A stretch of DNA of 64,000 nt from Streptomyces sp. NBC_00358 (GTDB taxonomy: Bacteria; Actinomycetota; Actinomycetes; Streptomycetales; Streptomycetaceae), in assembly GCF_036099295.1 (NCBI RefSeq), contig NZ_CP107976.1, positions 2,914,001 through 2,978,000 of the forward strand, given 5' to 3'. Within the stretch, counting starts at the first letter, position 1. Each line of letters starts with the position of its first letter. Both the position numbers and the translations under genes were made by a program. Below are positions 50,160 through 59,671 of this stretch, in pieces. The notes under the pieces were generated by a model that was given only the letters and a program-made list of their open reading frames with translations, was not told the DNA's origin and ran no database searches.

Positions 50160-50333
50160 CACTTGCTCCTGCGTGTCTTGAGTAGGCCCGGCAGCTGTCT
50201 CCTCGTCGGGGGCAGGCGGCCGGCTGCGTCGCGTCTTATTCCTGCACGGTTCCGGACCGGCAGGACATTGTCCATCCCCCGGTCGGGGTCCGTCCTGGAC
50301 CGGGACGTGCACCCCGGTCCGGAGCGTTTCCCG

Positions 50334-51104
50334 TCAGGACCGGCCGCTCTGGTCGCCCACGAGTGTGCCGATCTTCTCACCCTTGACGGCCCGCGCGATA
50401 TTGCCCTCCGCCAGGAGCTCGAAGACCAGGATCGGAAGCTTGTTGTCCCGGCACAGCGTGATGGCGGTCATGTCGGCGACCTTGAGGTCCCGGGTGATGA
50501 CCTCGCCGTAGCTGAGCGAGTCGAACTTGACCGCTTCCGGGTTGGTCTTCGGGTCGGAGTCGTAGACACCGTCCACGCCGTTCTTGCCCATGAGCAGCGC
50601 CTCGGCGTCGATCTCCAGGGCCCGCTGGGCGGCGGTGGTGTCGGTGGAGAAGTACGGCATGCCCATACCGGCGCCGAAGATGACCACACGGCCCTTCTCC
50701 AGGTGCCGTACGCCGCGCAGCGGGATGTACGGCTCCGCGACCTGGCCCATGGTGATGGCGGTCTGGACGCGGCTGTCGATGCCCTCCTTCTCCAGGAAGT
50801 CCTGGAGGGCGAGGCAGTTCATGACCGTGCCGAGCATGCCCATGTAGTCGGAGCGCGCCCGGTCCATGCCGCGCTGCTGGAGTTCGGCCCCGCGGAAGAA
50901 GTTGCCGCCGCCGATGACGACAGCGATCTGGGCACCGTCGCGCACGACGGCCGCGATCTCGCGGGCGATCTTGTGCACCACGTCGGGGTCGACGCCCAGT
51001 CCGCCGCCACCGGCGAACGCCTCGCCGGAAAGCTTCAGCAGAAAGCGTCCCGCGCCTTTGCCGTCGTCGCTCTTCTCGCCCTTGTCGGCCTGGGTGGTGG
51101 TCAT
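50334..51104 (-). CDS. pyrH: uridylate kinase
   Basis: UMP kinase of 256 residues, hexameric amino-acid-kinase family. Motifs: [13 protein letters not shown] (phosphate loop), [46 protein letters not shown] and [14 protein letters not shown]. Start MTTTQADKG has GAGGAGA. An N-terminal ~20-residue polar extension ([10 protein letters not shown]) is typical of streptomycete PyrH. It heads the pyrH-frr-cdsA group, separated from tsf by a hairpin. Confidence 0.96.
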   Translation of the reverse strand: MTTTQADKGEKSDDGKGAGRFLLKLSGEAFAGGGGLGVDPDVVHKIAREIAAVVRDGAQIAVVIGGGNFFRGAELQQRGMDRARSDYMGMLGTVMNCLALQDFLEKEGIDSRVQTAITMGQVAEPYIPLRGVRHLEKGRVVIFGAGMGMPYFSTDTTAAQRALEIDAEALLMGKNGVDGVYDSDPKTNPEAVKFDSLSYGEVITRDLKVADMTAITLCRDNKLPILVFELLAEGNIARAVKGEKIGTLVGDQSGRS

Positions 51105-51135
51105 GGAGATCTCCTCATGGTGCACATACGAAGAA

Positions 51136-51183
51136 GGCCATTGCCGGTGGGGTGTTGTTCGCATCCCATGCTCGGCAATGGCC
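51136..51183 (-). terminator. hairpin between tsf and pyrH
   Basis: GGCCATTGCCG (51136-51146) and CGGCAATGGCC (51173-51183) form a perfect 11-bp stem with a 26-base loop, 105 bases beyond the tsf stop. It probably ends the rpsB-tsf transcript; the long AT-containing stem is unusual here. Confidence 0.7.
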
Positions 51184-51287
51184 TCCTCGTCAGATCTGCT
51201 GTCGTCCGGCACACACGCGTGGGTGCCGGCGCACGCGGACGACTGCTGTCGACCCTATAGGGGTCGCCCGTCGATCGCGGTACGGAC

Positions 51288-52124
51288 TCAGATGCCGACC
51301 TTGATGCGCGAGAAGCGCTTCAGGGTGACACCGGCCTCGTCCAGAACCTTCTGGACGGACTTCTTGTTGTCGAGCGCGTACGGCTGACCGAGGAGGGTGG
51401 CCTCCTTGAAGAAGCCGTTGACGCGACCCTCGACGATCTTCGGGAGGGCGGCCTCGGGCTTGCCCTCGGCGCGGGTGGTCTCCTCGGCGACGCGACGCTC
51501 GGTCTCGACGACCTCGGCCGGAACGTCCTCCTTGGAGAGGTACTTCGGCGCGAAGGCGGCGATGTGCTGCGCGATGCCCTTGGCGAGGTCGGCGTCGGCC
51601 TTGTCCAGCTCGACCAGAACACCGATCTGCGGGGGCAGGTCGGGCATGGTGCGGTGCATGTACGAGGCCACGAAGGCGCCGGAGAACTGGGCGAAGCGGT
51701 CCAGGACGATCTTCTCGCCCAGGTTCGCGTTGGCCTCGTCGACGAACGCCTGAACCGTCTTGCCGGGCTCGATCTCGGAGCCGAGGAGCGCCTCGACGTC
51801 CGCCGGCGACGTCTTGACGACGTGCTGGGCGATCTCGTTGGCGACGGCCTGGAACTTCTCGCCCTTGGCGACGAAGTCCGTCTCGCACTTCAGCTCGACC
51901 AGGACACCGGAGGTGTTGTCGTCAGCGATGATGGAGACCACGGCGCCGTTCTCGGCGGAGCGGCCCTCGCGCTTGGCGACGCCCTTCTGGCCCTTGATCC
52001 GCAGCGCCTCGACGGCCTTGTCGACGTTGCCGTCGGCCTCGTCCAGCGCCTTCTTGCAGTCCATCATGCCGGCGCCGGTGAGCTCACGGAGCTTCTTGAC
52101 GTCGGCGGCGGTGTAGTTCGCCAT
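51288..52124 (-). CDS. tsf: elongation factor Ts
   Basis: 278-residue guanine-nucleotide exchange factor for EF-Tu. The N-terminus MANYTAADVKKLRELTGAGMMDCKKALDEADG is the EF-Ts signature (second family motif ELKCETDFVA near residue 75). Length and the end KRFSRIKVGI are normal. It follows rpsB with a 96-base gap containing a hairpin attenuator. Confidence 0.97.
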   Translation of the reverse strand: MANYTAADVKKLRELTGAGMMDCKKALDEADGNVDKAVEALRIKGQKGVAKREGRSAENGAVVSIIADDNTSGVLVELKCETDFVAKGEKFQAVANEIAQHVVKTSPADVEALLGSEIEPGKTVQAFVDEANANLGEKIVLDRFAQFSGAFVASYMHRTMPDLPPQIGVLVELDKADADLAKGIAQHIAAFAPKYLSKEDVPAEVVETERRVAEETTRAEGKPEAALPKIVEGRVNGFFKEATLLGQPYALDNKKSVQKVLDEAGVTLKRFSRIKVGI

Positions 52125-52165
52125 GATTCCTGGAATCTCTCTCGAAGTCTGAAGATCTACGGGAC

Positions 52166-52198
52166 GAACGGCGGGGGCTTTGTGGGCCCCCGCCGTTC
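52166..52198 (-). terminator. attenuator-like hairpin between rpsB and tsf
   Basis: GAACGGCGGGGGC, 7-base loop, GCCCCCGCCGTTC: a perfect 13-bp stem in the rpsB-tsf gap. tsf has no evident promoter of its own between hairpin and start, so partial read-through probably sets a lower tsf level relative to rpsB. Confidence 0.75.
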
Positions 52199-52220
52199 AC
52201 AAACCCGAAGGGGTGAGGGG

Positions 52221-53165
52221 TCAGGCCTGCTCGGCGTCCGCGGCGGGGGCCTCGGCGGCGGGCGCCTCGGCGGCAACCTCGGCCTCGGCGGCGGGGGCCT
52301 CGACGGCCTCAGCCTCAGCGGGAGCCTCGGCCTGCTCGGCGTCGGCGACCTTCTCCGTCTCGGCGGAGGTCTGGACCTCGGCGTCGTCGGCCTTCTTCTC
52401 GCCCTCGAGCAGGTCGCGCTCCCACGCGGCGAGCGGCTCGCCCGCGGCCTTGTCGCCCGCGGCCTTGCCGGCGCCCGAGCGGGAGATGAGGCCCTCGGCG
52501 ACGGCGTCGGCGATCACGCGGGTGAGCAGGGTGACGGAGCGGATCGCGTCGTCGTTGCCCGGGATCTTGTAGTCGACCTCGTCGGGGTCACAGTTGGTGT
52601 CGAGGATGGCGACGACCGGGATGTTGAGCTTCCGGGCCTCACCGACCGCGATGTGCTCCTTCTTGGTGTCCACGATCCAGACGGCGCTGGGCACCTTCTG
52701 CATCTCGCGGATACCACCGAGGGTCTTCTCCAGCTTGGCCTTCTCGCGCGAGAGCACGAGAAGCTCCTTCTTGGTGAGACCCGAGGCCGCGACGTCCTCG
52801 AAGTCGATCTGCTCGAGCTCCTTGAGGCGCTGCAGACGCTTGTAGACGGTGGAGAAGTTGGTGAGCATGCCGCCCAGCCAGCGCTGGTTGACGTAGGGCA
52901 TGCCGACGCGGGTGGCCTGCTCGGCGATGGCCTCCTGCGCCTGCTTCTTCGTGCCGACGAACATGACCGTGCCGCCGTGGGCGACGGTCTCCTTGACGAA
53001 CTCGTAGGCGCGGTCGATGTACGACAGCGACTGGAGCAGGTCGATGATGTAGATGCCGTTGCGCTCCGTGAAGATGAAGCGCTTCATCTTCGGGTTCCAG
53101 CGACGGGTCTGGTGACCGAAGTGGACGCCGCTTTCCAGCAGCTCCCGCATCGTGACGACGGCCAT
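52221..53165 (-). CDS. rpsB: 30S ribosomal protein S2
   Basis: 314-residue S2 protein of the small subunit. Start [32 protein letters not shown] after GAGGAGAA; the longer frame upstream is rejected. Conserved internal segments are [31 protein letters not shown] and [14 protein letters not shown]. The C-terminal ~75 residues are an Ala/Glu-rich acidic extension ([14 protein letters not shown]), common in actinobacterial S2. First gene of the rpsB-tsf operon. Confidence 0.97.
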   Translation of the reverse strand: MAVVTMRELLESGVHFGHQTRRWNPKMKRFIFTERNGIYIIDLLQSLSYIDRAYEFVKETVAHGGTVMFVGTKKQAQEAIAEQATRVGMPYVNQRWLGGMLTNFSTVYKRLQRLKELEQIDFEDVAASGLTKKELLVLSREKAKLEKTLGGIREMQKVPSAVWIVDTKKEHIAVGEARKLNIPVVAILDTNCDPDEVDYKIPGNDDAIRSVTLLTRVIADAVAEGLISRSGAGKAAGDKAAGEPLAAWERDLLEGEKKADDAEVQTSAETEKVADAEQAEAPAEAEAVEAPAAEAEVAAEAPAAEAPAADAEQA

Positions 53166-53404
53166 GGCCGTTCTCCTCGGTTTTCTCGGTTGCCGCGTGT
53201 GCCGGACGGCACACACGCCTGACGCCCGCGATTGCGCCTTGCCACAAAGGACCGAGAGGCGCTGACACCGATCTGTGACGACCAGGTGTCGGGGCGTGCG
53301 AAGTCGACTCGGTGACCCGAATCGCCATCAGAAGTGTACGGGACCGGAGAGGGGGCAGGTGACGCCCCTGTCCACAACCGGCCGGTACTCCACAGATCCC
53401 GGCC

Positions 53405-54079
53405 ATGATCCGCTCGATGCGGGACGGTTCAGGCATGCGAGTGAACCGATGTGCGCGTACGTGGCCGGGACTCCTCCTGGCCCTGACGGTGACCGTCCTC
53501 GGCGCCCCGACCCCGTTGGCCCGGGCCGAGGGGAGCGGCCCCGCCCCACCGGTCCCCGCTCCTGCGGCCCCCGCGCCGCCGACGACGGCCTCCCCTCCGG
53601 CGGCCGACCCCTCCGTCCCGGCGCTCGCCCGCGTCTGGCCGGTGGGCGTCCGGCCGTTCGTCGTACGGGGCTGGGAACCGCCGGCGACGGCCTACTCCCG
53701 GGGGCATCGTGGCGTCGACCTCGCGGCCGCCCCCGGCGATCCGGTGCGGGCCGTCGCACCCGGACGGGTGTCGTTCGCGGGCCGGGTGGCGGGCCGCGGG
53801 ATCGTCTCGGTGGAGTTGTCGGGCACCGGGGCGCCGCCGCTGCGGACGACGTACGGTCCGGTCCGGGCGTCGGTGCGCGAGGGCGACGAGGTCCTCGCGG
53901 GCGAGGTCGTCGGCTCGCTGGAGGCATCGGACGCCCACTGCGGACCGACCGCCTGTCTGCACTGGGGCCTGCTCAGAGGCACGGCCTATCTGAACCCGCT
54001 GTCCCTGCTCCCTCCCTGGCTCCTGAACACGGGCCCGTCCCGCCTGCTCCCCCTCGACCCGGGCGACGCCCCGCCCTGA
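53405..54079 (+). CDS. secreted M23-family peptidase-like protein
   Basis: 224 residues with a signal peptide (WPGLLLALTVTVLGAPTPLARA) and a short Pro/Ala linker to an M23 LytM-type domain (about 85-195): SRGHRGVDLAAAPGDPV gives the HxxxD zinc ligands, then GDEVLAGEVVGSLE and CLHWGLLRG. In LytM the last motif is HxH; here the first His is Cys, while the zinc-binding second His remains. Starts MIRSMRDG (53405) and MRVNRCAR (53435) are both possible. It acts on peptidoglycan or is an M23-type activator. It is divergent from rpsB. Confidence 0.82.
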   Translation: MIRSMRDGSGMRVNRCARTWPGLLLALTVTVLGAPTPLARAEGSGPAPPVPAPAAPAPPTTASPPAADPSVPALARVWPVGVRPFVVRGWEPPATAYSRGHRGVDLAAAPGDPVRAVAPGRVSFAGRVAGRGIVSVELSGTGAPPLRTTYGPVRASVREGDEVLAGEVVGSLEASDAHCGPTACLHWGLLRGTAYLNPLSLLPPWLLNTGPSRLLPLDPGDAPP

Positions 54080-54167
54080 CCGGCCGGAACCCTGCCGAGG
54101 CACTCCAGAGGCACGGCAGAGGTACGGGAGAGATAGCTGGAGAGGGTGAGGGAGACGGAGGTACGAC

Positions 54168-54232
54168 GAGGGGTACCGCGGAGGGGCACCGCGGAGGGGC
54201 ACCGCGGGGGGGCACCGCGGGGGGGCACCGCG
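54168..54232. repeat. five 13-bp tandem repeats
   Basis: Units GAGGGG(T/C)ACCGCG at 54168, 54181 and 54194, then GGGGGGCACCGCG at 54207 and 54220. The 13-bp period is not a multiple of three, which argues against coding. Confidence 0.9.
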
Positions 54233-54302
54233 GGGGCACGACGAAGGACGAGAGCGGCGGCGCCGCGGACCGTGGCTCAGGAGGCCGCGCCGCAGGCCGT
54301 GG

Positions 54303-54530
54303 GCCGTAGGTCAGGGGGTGCGCGCCATGGGCCGTGGGGCAGGGCCCGCGCCGCGTGTCGTGGGGCAGAGGCCCGCGCCGTGGGCCGCGGGCCGTGTGTC
54401 GTGGGGCAGGAGGGGCCCGCGCCGTGTACCGCAGGTCAGGGGCCCGCGCCATGGGCCGTGGGTCAGAGGCCCGCGCCATGGGCCGTGGGTCAGAGGCCCG
54501 CGCCATGGGCTGTGGGTCAGGGCCCCGCGG
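54303..54530. repeat. degenerate array of ~27-bp tandem repeats
   Basis: The clearest units are at 54442-54468, 54469-54495 and 54496-54522: GCCCGCGCCATGGGCCGTGG then GTCAGAG. About five more decayed copies lie upstream from 54303. CCATGG occurs in most. No spacer diversity, so not CRISPR. Confidence 0.85.
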
Positions 54531-54545
54531 CGACGTCGGCGGGGC

Positions 54546-55127
54546 TCAGCCCCGGACGCCTCTCAGAGCCATCGCCACGGCCGCCTCGGTGATCGCGGAC
54601 GGGTCCTCGGCGGCGCCGAGTTCGATGCGCCGGACGGCGGCGTCGACCACGCCCTGCAGGAGCATCGCGGCCAGCCGCGGCTCGGCGTGTCCCATCTCGG
54701 CGAGGGCCTCACCGATCATCGTGACCAGCCCGCCGTGCGCCGCCCGGATCTTCTCCCGGGCTCCCGCGTCGAGTTCGCTGGCGGAGATGGCGACCACGGC
54801 CCGGTGCCGCCGGTCCCCGACCAGGGCCAGCTGCCGGCGCACATACGCCTCCACCGTCCCCTCGGGGCCGTCCGCCGCGGCCATCGCGGCCGAGACCTCG
54901 GCCGCCCAGACGGGGAAGTCGGCCTCGCACAGCTCCTCGACGACGGCCGCCCTGGACCGGAAGTACTCGTACACGGAGGAACGCGCGAGGCCCGTGCGCT
55001 CGGCGAGGGCCGGAAAGGTCAGCGCCTCCGTCCCGCCCTCGGACAACAGGGACCGCGCCGCGTCCAGCAGGGCGGCTCGCTGCATCGACCGGTGCTCGGC
55101 CACGGAGGCCGCTCGAATCCTTGGCAC
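54546..55127 (-). CDS. TetR/AcrR-family transcriptional regulator
   Basis: Repressor of about 193 residues. The HTH is in LLDAARSLLSEGGTEALTFPALAERTGLARSSVYEYFRSRAAVVEEL. The ligand-binding domain is Ala-rich with LVTMIGEALAEMG and LLQGVVDAAVRRIELG. GTG at 55127 (VPRIRAAS) is chosen because TACAGT lies seven bases upstream, giving a leaderless transcript; the longer frame MPRRHAG is possible but unsupported. No likely target gene adjoins, and the effector is unknown. It lies next to whiG, as in other streptomycetes. Confidence 0.85.
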   Translation of the reverse strand: MPRIRAASVAEHRSMQRAALLDAARSLLSEGGTEALTFPALAERTGLARSSVYEYFRSRAAVVEELCEADFPVWAAEVSAAMAAADGPEGTVEAYVRRQLALVGDRRHRAVVAISASELDAGAREKIRAAHGGLVTMIGEALAEMGHAEPRLAAMLLQGVVDAAVRRIELGAAEDPSAITEAAVAMALRGVRG

Positions 55128-55258
55128 GTAAACCACTGTACGGACGCACCACCGCGGACGGGAACCACTCCACCGAGCCGACACGTCGGCGTCCGTCGCG
55201 GCGGCCCCGATGCCGGCGTGTCGCCGCGGCACAGCGGGGCACCACGGCCCCGCCCGGT

Positions 55259-56101
55259 TCAGCGTCCGAAACTGGCCAGCTTGGCGCGCAGCTGGAGCAC
55301 GGACTTGGTGTGGATCTGACTCACCCGGCTCTCGGTCACCCCGAGCACATTGCCGATCTCCGCGAGCGTGAGCCCTTCGTAGTAGTACAGCGTGACCACG
55401 GTCTTCTCCCGGTCGGGCAGGGTGTTGATCGCCCGCGCGAGCAGCCTCCGCAGCTCCCGGTCCTCGGCCACCTCGACGGGATTGTCGGCGGCGGTGTCCT
55501 CCAGCGTGTCCATCAGGCTCAGCCGGTCGCCGCCCTCGCCGCCGGCGTGCAGCAGCTCCTCCAGAGCGACCACATTGGCCAGCGACAACTGACTGAACAC
55601 CGCGTGGAGTTCATCCACCCCGATGCCCATCTCGGCGGCCACCTCGCCCTCCGACGGAGTGCGCCGCAGTCGCGCCTCCAGCGTCGCGTAGGCGCGCTCC
55701 ACATTGCGCGCCTTCTGCCGGACCGACCTCGGGATCCAGTCCAGTGCCCGCAGCTCGTCGATCATCGCGCCGCGGATGCGGGTGATCGCGTACGTCTCGA
55801 ACTTGATCTCCCGTCCGATGTCGAACTTCTCGATCGCGTCGATCAGTCCGAACACCCCCGACGAGACGAAGTCCGCCTGTTCGACATTGGCCGGGAGCCC
55901 CACGCTGACCCGGCCCGCCACATACTTCACGAGGGGCGAGTAGTGCAGGATCAGCTGCTCCCGCAGCCGCTCGTCACCGGTCGACTTGTACGACCGCCAC
56001 AGCTCGTCGAGCGTCGAGGGCGCGGGCGGGCGCACGCTGCCGCCGTCGCGGGCGGCTGGCGGAGTCGCCGTCCGGTCGGACCCGGAGGTGTGCTGGGGCA
56101 T
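55259..56101 (-). CDS. whiG: sporulation sigma factor WhiG
   Basis: 280-residue sigma-28-type factor that starts aerial-hypha sporulation in streptomycetes. Regions 2-4 are intact: region 2 with [71 protein letters not shown] (2.4/3), and region 4 [39 protein letters not shown]. The N-terminal ~30 residues are a polar extension. The context (dprA, rpsB-tsf) is that of streptomycete whiG. Anti-sigma control (RsiG with c-di-GMP) is known for the family but not visible here. Confidence 0.95.
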   Translation of the reverse strand: MPQHTSGSDRTATPPAARDGGSVRPPAPSTLDELWRSYKSTGDERLREQLILHYSPLVKYVAGRVSVGLPANVEQADFVSSGVFGLIDAIEKFDIGREIKFETYAITRIRGAMIDELRALDWIPRSVRQKARNVERAYATLEARLRRTPSEGEVAAEMGIGVDELHAVFSQLSLANVVALEELLHAGGEGGDRLSLMDTLEDTAADNPVEVAEDRELRRLLARAINTLPDREKTVVTLYYYEGLTLAEIGNVLGVTESRVSQIHTKSVLQLRAKLASFGR

Positions 56102-56373
56102 TCGTCGCCTTGTGCCGTTCTGCCGTGAACTGGGAAATACCTGCGTGTCCTGTCGGCCTCATGCCGAGATCGCGTGTCTGCTTCGGATTCTTGTGAGCGT
56201 AGCGTGACTGGGCTGTCGCAGTGCGCGAAGAGCGGGCTGTCACCCGCACGCGAAAACTTTCCCCGGGGCGTCCCCCGGAGTCACGACGGTCGCCCTGCGT
56301 GACCGTCGACGGCCGCCAACTGCAAGGATTCCCAGGCGTGTCGGCGTTCCCCCGGACGGCCGAACACGCTCGG

Positions 56374-57519
56374 TCAGCACCCCTCCCGGTCGCCGCGGAC
56401 GGAGACCATCGCCTGGCGTGTCAACTTCCAGCCGTCGCCGTGTCGTTCGACGAATCCAAGTGCTCGGAGTTCGTACAGTCTCCCGACCGCGTCGTCCGTG
56501 CTGGTCGCCGCCCTGCGGGCGATCTCCTCGGCTCCCGCCGGATCCCGGGCCGGCAGAGCGGCCAGAACGCGTCCCGCACCCGGGTGGAGCAGGTCGCGCG
56601 GCAGGACGGGGCCACGGCGGTCCGGGGCGAGCTCACCCATGTCGCCCACCAGTTCGGCGACTTCCGCGGCGTCGGAGACCAGGACGGCCTCCCCGCGCAG
56701 CAGTTCGTGCACCCCCGCCGACAGTCCGCTGGTGACGGGTCCCGGCACACCTATCGTGAACCGCCCCAGACGCTGTGCCGCGCGGGCCGTCACGAGCGCT
56801 CCGCTGCGGTAGGCCGCCTCGACGACCACGGTGCCCCGGGTGAGCGCCGCGATGACCCGGTTCCGGAGGATGAATCTGCTCGGCGTGGGGTGCTCACCCG
56901 GCGGCAACTCCCCCACCACCAGGCCCTGTTCGGCGATCCTGGCGATCAATTGGGTGTGTCCGCGCGGGTAGGGCCGGTCGACGCCGCAGGCCAGCACGGC
57001 GACGGTGGCACCGCCCGCCCCGAGGGCGCCCCGGTGGGCGGCGCCGTCGATGCCGTAGGCACCTCCGGACACCACCACCCAGCCCCGCTCCGCCAGCCCG
57101 GCGCCGAGGGTGGCGGCCATGTGCGCGCCGTACTCGGTGCAGGCCCGGGCACCCACGACGGCGACGGACCGCAGGGCCCACAAGCGCAGACCGGGCCGCC
57201 CCCGTACCCACAGCCCGATGGGCCGGGCGTCCTCCAGGTCGTCGAGTTGCGCGGGCCACTCGGATTCACCGGGACAGACGAAGCGCACCCCGGTGTCGCG
57301 CGCGAGGGCCAGGTCCCGCTCCGGGTCCGCCCGCCCGGCCCTGGCCCTCAGCCCCGCCCACCGTCTGTCGGTCATGCCCCTCGGCTGCCCCAGGTCCCCG
57401 TGCAGCCACCGGACCGCCTCCGGGGCCCCCACCTCCCGGACCCAGCGGCCACAGACCTCGTCGCCCGGTTCGACGACGCGGGAAAGCGTCAGGCGGGCCC
57501 CGCGCTCGTCGTCCGTCAT
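56374..57519 (-). CDS. dprA: DNA-processing protein DprA
   Basis: 381-residue DNA-protecting protein. Rossmann core: AVVGARACTEYG, VVSGGAYGIDGAAHRGAL, VAVLACGVDRPYPRGH, IVGELPPGEHPTPSRFILRNRVIAALTRGTVVVEAAYRSGAL. In transformable bacteria it loads RecA on incoming strands; streptomycetes keep it although they are not known to be competent. The C-terminal winged helix (RAATSTDDAVGRLYELRALGFVERHGDGWKL) is present. The ATG overlaps the stop of the yifB gene (ATGA). Confidence 0.94.
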   Translation of the reverse strand: MTDDERGARLTLSRVVEPGDEVCGRWVREVGAPEAVRWLHGDLGQPRGMTDRRWAGLRARAGRADPERDLALARDTGVRFVCPGESEWPAQLDDLEDARPIGLWVRGRPGLRLWALRSVAVVGARACTEYGAHMAATLGAGLAERGWVVVSGGAYGIDGAAHRGALGAGGATVAVLACGVDRPYPRGHTQLIARIAEQGLVVGELPPGEHPTPSRFILRNRVIAALTRGTVVVEAAYRSGALVTARAAQRLGRFTIGVPGPVTSGLSAGVHELLRGEAVLVSDAAEVAELVGDMGELAPDRRGPVLPRDLLHPGAGRVLAALPARDPAGAEEIARRAATSTDDAVGRLYELRALGFVERHGDGWKLTRQAMVSVRGDREGC

Positions 57520-59141
57520 ACCGGCGCGCCGATCGCCATCGGGACCCCGCGCGGGACCCCGGTACGCAGTTGCAGGGCCAGGGCGACGTCCCCGGCGTCG
57601 GGCCGGTCGTGACCCGACAGGTCCGCGACCGTCCACGCGACACGGAGCACCCGGTCCAGCCCACGGGCCGTCAGCAGCCCGCGCTCCAGGCCCCTCTCCG
57701 CCTCGTCCATCGCTCCCGCCCGCGCCTGCCAGCGACCGCGCAGCTCGCGTCCGGGCACCTCGCTGTTGGTGTGCCAGGGGGTTCCCGTCAGGCGGGCGGC
57801 GGTCCGCTCGCGGGCGGCGATCACCCGGTCCGCGACCGTCTTCGTCGACTCTCCCCGCGCGCCGCGCGCGGTGAGTTCGGCCCGGGTGACCGGCTCGACC
57901 TCCACCCGGAGGTCGACCCGGTCGAGCAGGGGTCCGGAGAGCCTCGCCTGGTAGCGGCGGATCGCGGAGGGCGGGCATTCGCAGAAGTCGTTCGTCGTGC
58001 TGAAGCGGCCGCAGGGACAGGGGTTGGCGGCCAGCACCATCAGGAACTTCGCGGGGAACCGCACGACACCGGCGCTGCGCGCGATCACCACGTGCCCCGC
58101 CTCCAGCGGCTGGCGCAGTGCGTCCAGCACGAAGCCGCTGAACTCGGGCGCCTCGTCGAGGAAGAGCACGCCGCGATGCGACAGGGACACGGCGCCGGGC
58201 CGTGCGAGTCCCTTGCCACCACCGACGAGCGACTGCATCGTCGCGGAATGGTGGGGTGCGCAGTACGGGGCGACGTCCACCATCGGTTTGCCGGGCGGCA
58301 GCAGGCCGGCGACGGAGTGGATCGCCGTCACCTCCAGGGATTCCTGCTGGGTGAGACGCGGCATGATCGACGGCATCCGCTCGGCCAGCATCGTCTTGCC
58401 GGCGCCCGGCGGCCCCTGGAGGAAGACGTGGTGACCGCCGGCCGCCGCCACCTCCATGGCGGTGCGGGCCGATGTCTGGCCGACGACGTCACCGAGGTCG
58501 TGATCCCGGTCGTGCTCGGGGACGGCGATGCCGCACAGGCCGGTGGCCTCGCCCGTACCGGGCACGCGCAGGCCCGCCAGCAGCGGGTCGGGCCGGCCCT
58601 GTTCGTCCGGGTCCTCCTCGGGCACCGGTTCGTCCGCCAGCACCGCGATCAGCTGGCGCAGACTGCGGACCCCGAGCACCGAGACGCCCGGCACCAGCGC
58701 GGCCTCGGCCACCGCGCACTCCGGCACCACCACCTGCTCGTATCCGGCGCTCGCCGCGGCGAGGACGGCCGGCAGGATGCCCCGGACCGGCCGCACCCTG
58801 CCGTCGAGTCCGAGCTCCCCGATCATCACGATGTCGGCGAGCACACGGGGATCGATCCGCTCGGCGGCGCCCAGCACGGCGCAGGCGACGGCGAGATCGA
58901 AACCCGAACCGCCCTTGGGGACGGAGGCCGGGCTCAGCCCCACCGTCAGCTTCTTCTGCGGCCAGGACGCTCCGGAATTGACCACCGCGGCCCGGACCCG
59001 GTCCCGGCTCTCCGTCAGGCTCTTGTCGGGGAGTCCCACCAGCGTGAAGGCCGCGATGCCCGGCTCCAGGTCCGCCTGTACCTCGACGACGACGCCCTCC
59101 ACGCCCACCAGGGCGACCGAACACGTCCGCGCGAACCCCAT
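57516..59141 (-). CDS. YifB-family Mg-chelatase-like AAA ATPase
   Basis: 541-residue protein. The N-terminus ([25 protein letters not shown]) starts a Lon-like S9 domain (TVGLSPASVPKGGSGFDLAVA), followed by a ChlI-type ATPase: Walker A GPPGAGKTML, Walker B VLFLDEAPEFSGFVLDALRQPLE, and CPCGRFSTTNDFCECPPS with four Cys that may bind zinc. In competence operons it is called ComM, a branch-migration helicase. ATG overlaps the yraN stop, giving the operon yraN-yifB-dprA. Confidence 0.93.
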   Translation of the reverse strand: MGFARTCSVALVGVEGVVVEVQADLEPGIAAFTLVGLPDKSLTESRDRVRAAVVNSGASWPQKKLTVGLSPASVPKGGSGFDLAVACAVLGAAERIDPRVLADIVMIGELGLDGRVRPVRGILPAVLAAASAGYEQVVVPECAVAEAALVPGVSVLGVRSLRQLIAVLADEPVPEEDPDEQGRPDPLLAGLRVPGTGEATGLCGIAVPEHDRDHDLGDVVGQTSARTAMEVAAAGGHHVFLQGPPGAGKTMLAERMPSIMPRLTQQESLEVTAIHSVAGLLPPGKPMVDVAPYCAPHHSATMQSLVGGGKGLARPGAVSLSHRGVLFLDEAPEFSGFVLDALRQPLEAGHVVIARSAGVVRFPAKFLMVLAANPCPCGRFSTTNDFCECPPSAIRRYQARLSGPLLDRVDLRVEVEPVTRAELTARGARGESTKTVADRVIAARERTAARLTGTPWHTNSEVPGRELRGRWQARAGAMDEAERGLERGLLTARGLDRVLRVAWTVADLSGHDRPDAGDVALALQLRTGVPRGVPMAIGAPV

Positions 59142-59521
59142 CAGGCCACCCCCCGCGCGTGCTCGACCACGGGCGCGCCGCGTTCGGGGATCAGGACGCC
59201 GATCAGGTCGATGCGGAGGCCGCCGGGTGGGGCTCCGCCGTGTTCCTGGAGCCAGCGTTCGGCCAGGCCGCGCAGCCGTAGGGCCTTGGCCGGTGTGACG
59301 GCCGCCATCGGATGCTGGAACGCGCCCGCCCTGCGGGTCTTGACCTCGCAGACGACGAGCGCGTCCCCGTCCCGGGCCACGATGTCGATCTCGCCGGTCC
59401 TGCCGCAGCGCCAGTTGCGCGCCAGGACCGTCATACCGGCCCCGGTCAGCCGCCGTGCGGCCAGCTCCTCGCCGTAAGCGCCCAGTGCGTCGCGTGCGTT
59501 GCGTGCCTCGGATGTCTTCAT
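59141..59521 (-). CDS. YraN / UPF0102 family putative nuclease
   Basis: 126 residues, restriction-endonuclease-like fold. [52 protein letters not shown] shows the Glu, Asp (GEIDIV) and Glu-x-Lys (CEVKTRR) active-site pattern of the fold. The protein is compact and cytosolic. It is the first gene of the unit continuing through yifB to dprA; role in Holliday-junction or nucleic-acid processing is only presumed. Confidence 0.9.
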   Translation of the reverse strand: MKTSEARNARDALGAYGEELAARRLTGAGMTVLARNWRCGRTGEIDIVARDGDALVVCEVKTRRAGAFQHPMAAVTPAKALRLRGLAERWLQEHGGAPPGGLRIDLIGVLIPERGAPVVEHARGVA

Positions 59522-59586
59522 GTCGGCACCACCTCCGGCACCAACACTGAGGCCGCGTCATCCAGTTGTTGGATCTTGGTGGACGA

Positions 59587-59617
59587 GCGGGTGACTGTGG
59601 AGAACTCCGTCACCCGC
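59587..59617 (-). terminator. hairpin ending the sipZ operon
   Basis: GCGGGTGAC and GTCACCCGC pair (9 bp), with an inner GGAG/CTCC stem in the loop. It lies 55 bases after the DUF2469 stop and ahead of yraN, so it separates the two transcripts. Confidence 0.7.
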
Positions 59618-59671
59618 ACGAGTCACCTCGATGAACCCGCGGTCCGGCCGATGTGCTCAGCCGCCCGGAGT

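Larger units (their letters stand above)
54080..54545. other. 466-bp tandem-repeat intergenic region
   Basis: Lies between the M23 gene and the convergent TetR gene. It contains a 13-bp array (54168-54232) and a 27-bp array (54303-54530). Reading frames through it are only translated repeats (such as ARAMGRGSE or MARASDPRP), so I do not call a gene. Confidence 0.8.

Noticed and set aside
54168..54530. possible CRISPR array
   Set aside because: Repeats are contiguous with no unique spacers, and no cas genes are in the window.
54300..54545. possible repeat protein on either strand
   Set aside because: Frames read as 9-residue translations of the 27-bp repeat, merge into non-repeat DNA without a start signal, and the neighbouring 13-bp repeat breaks the frame.
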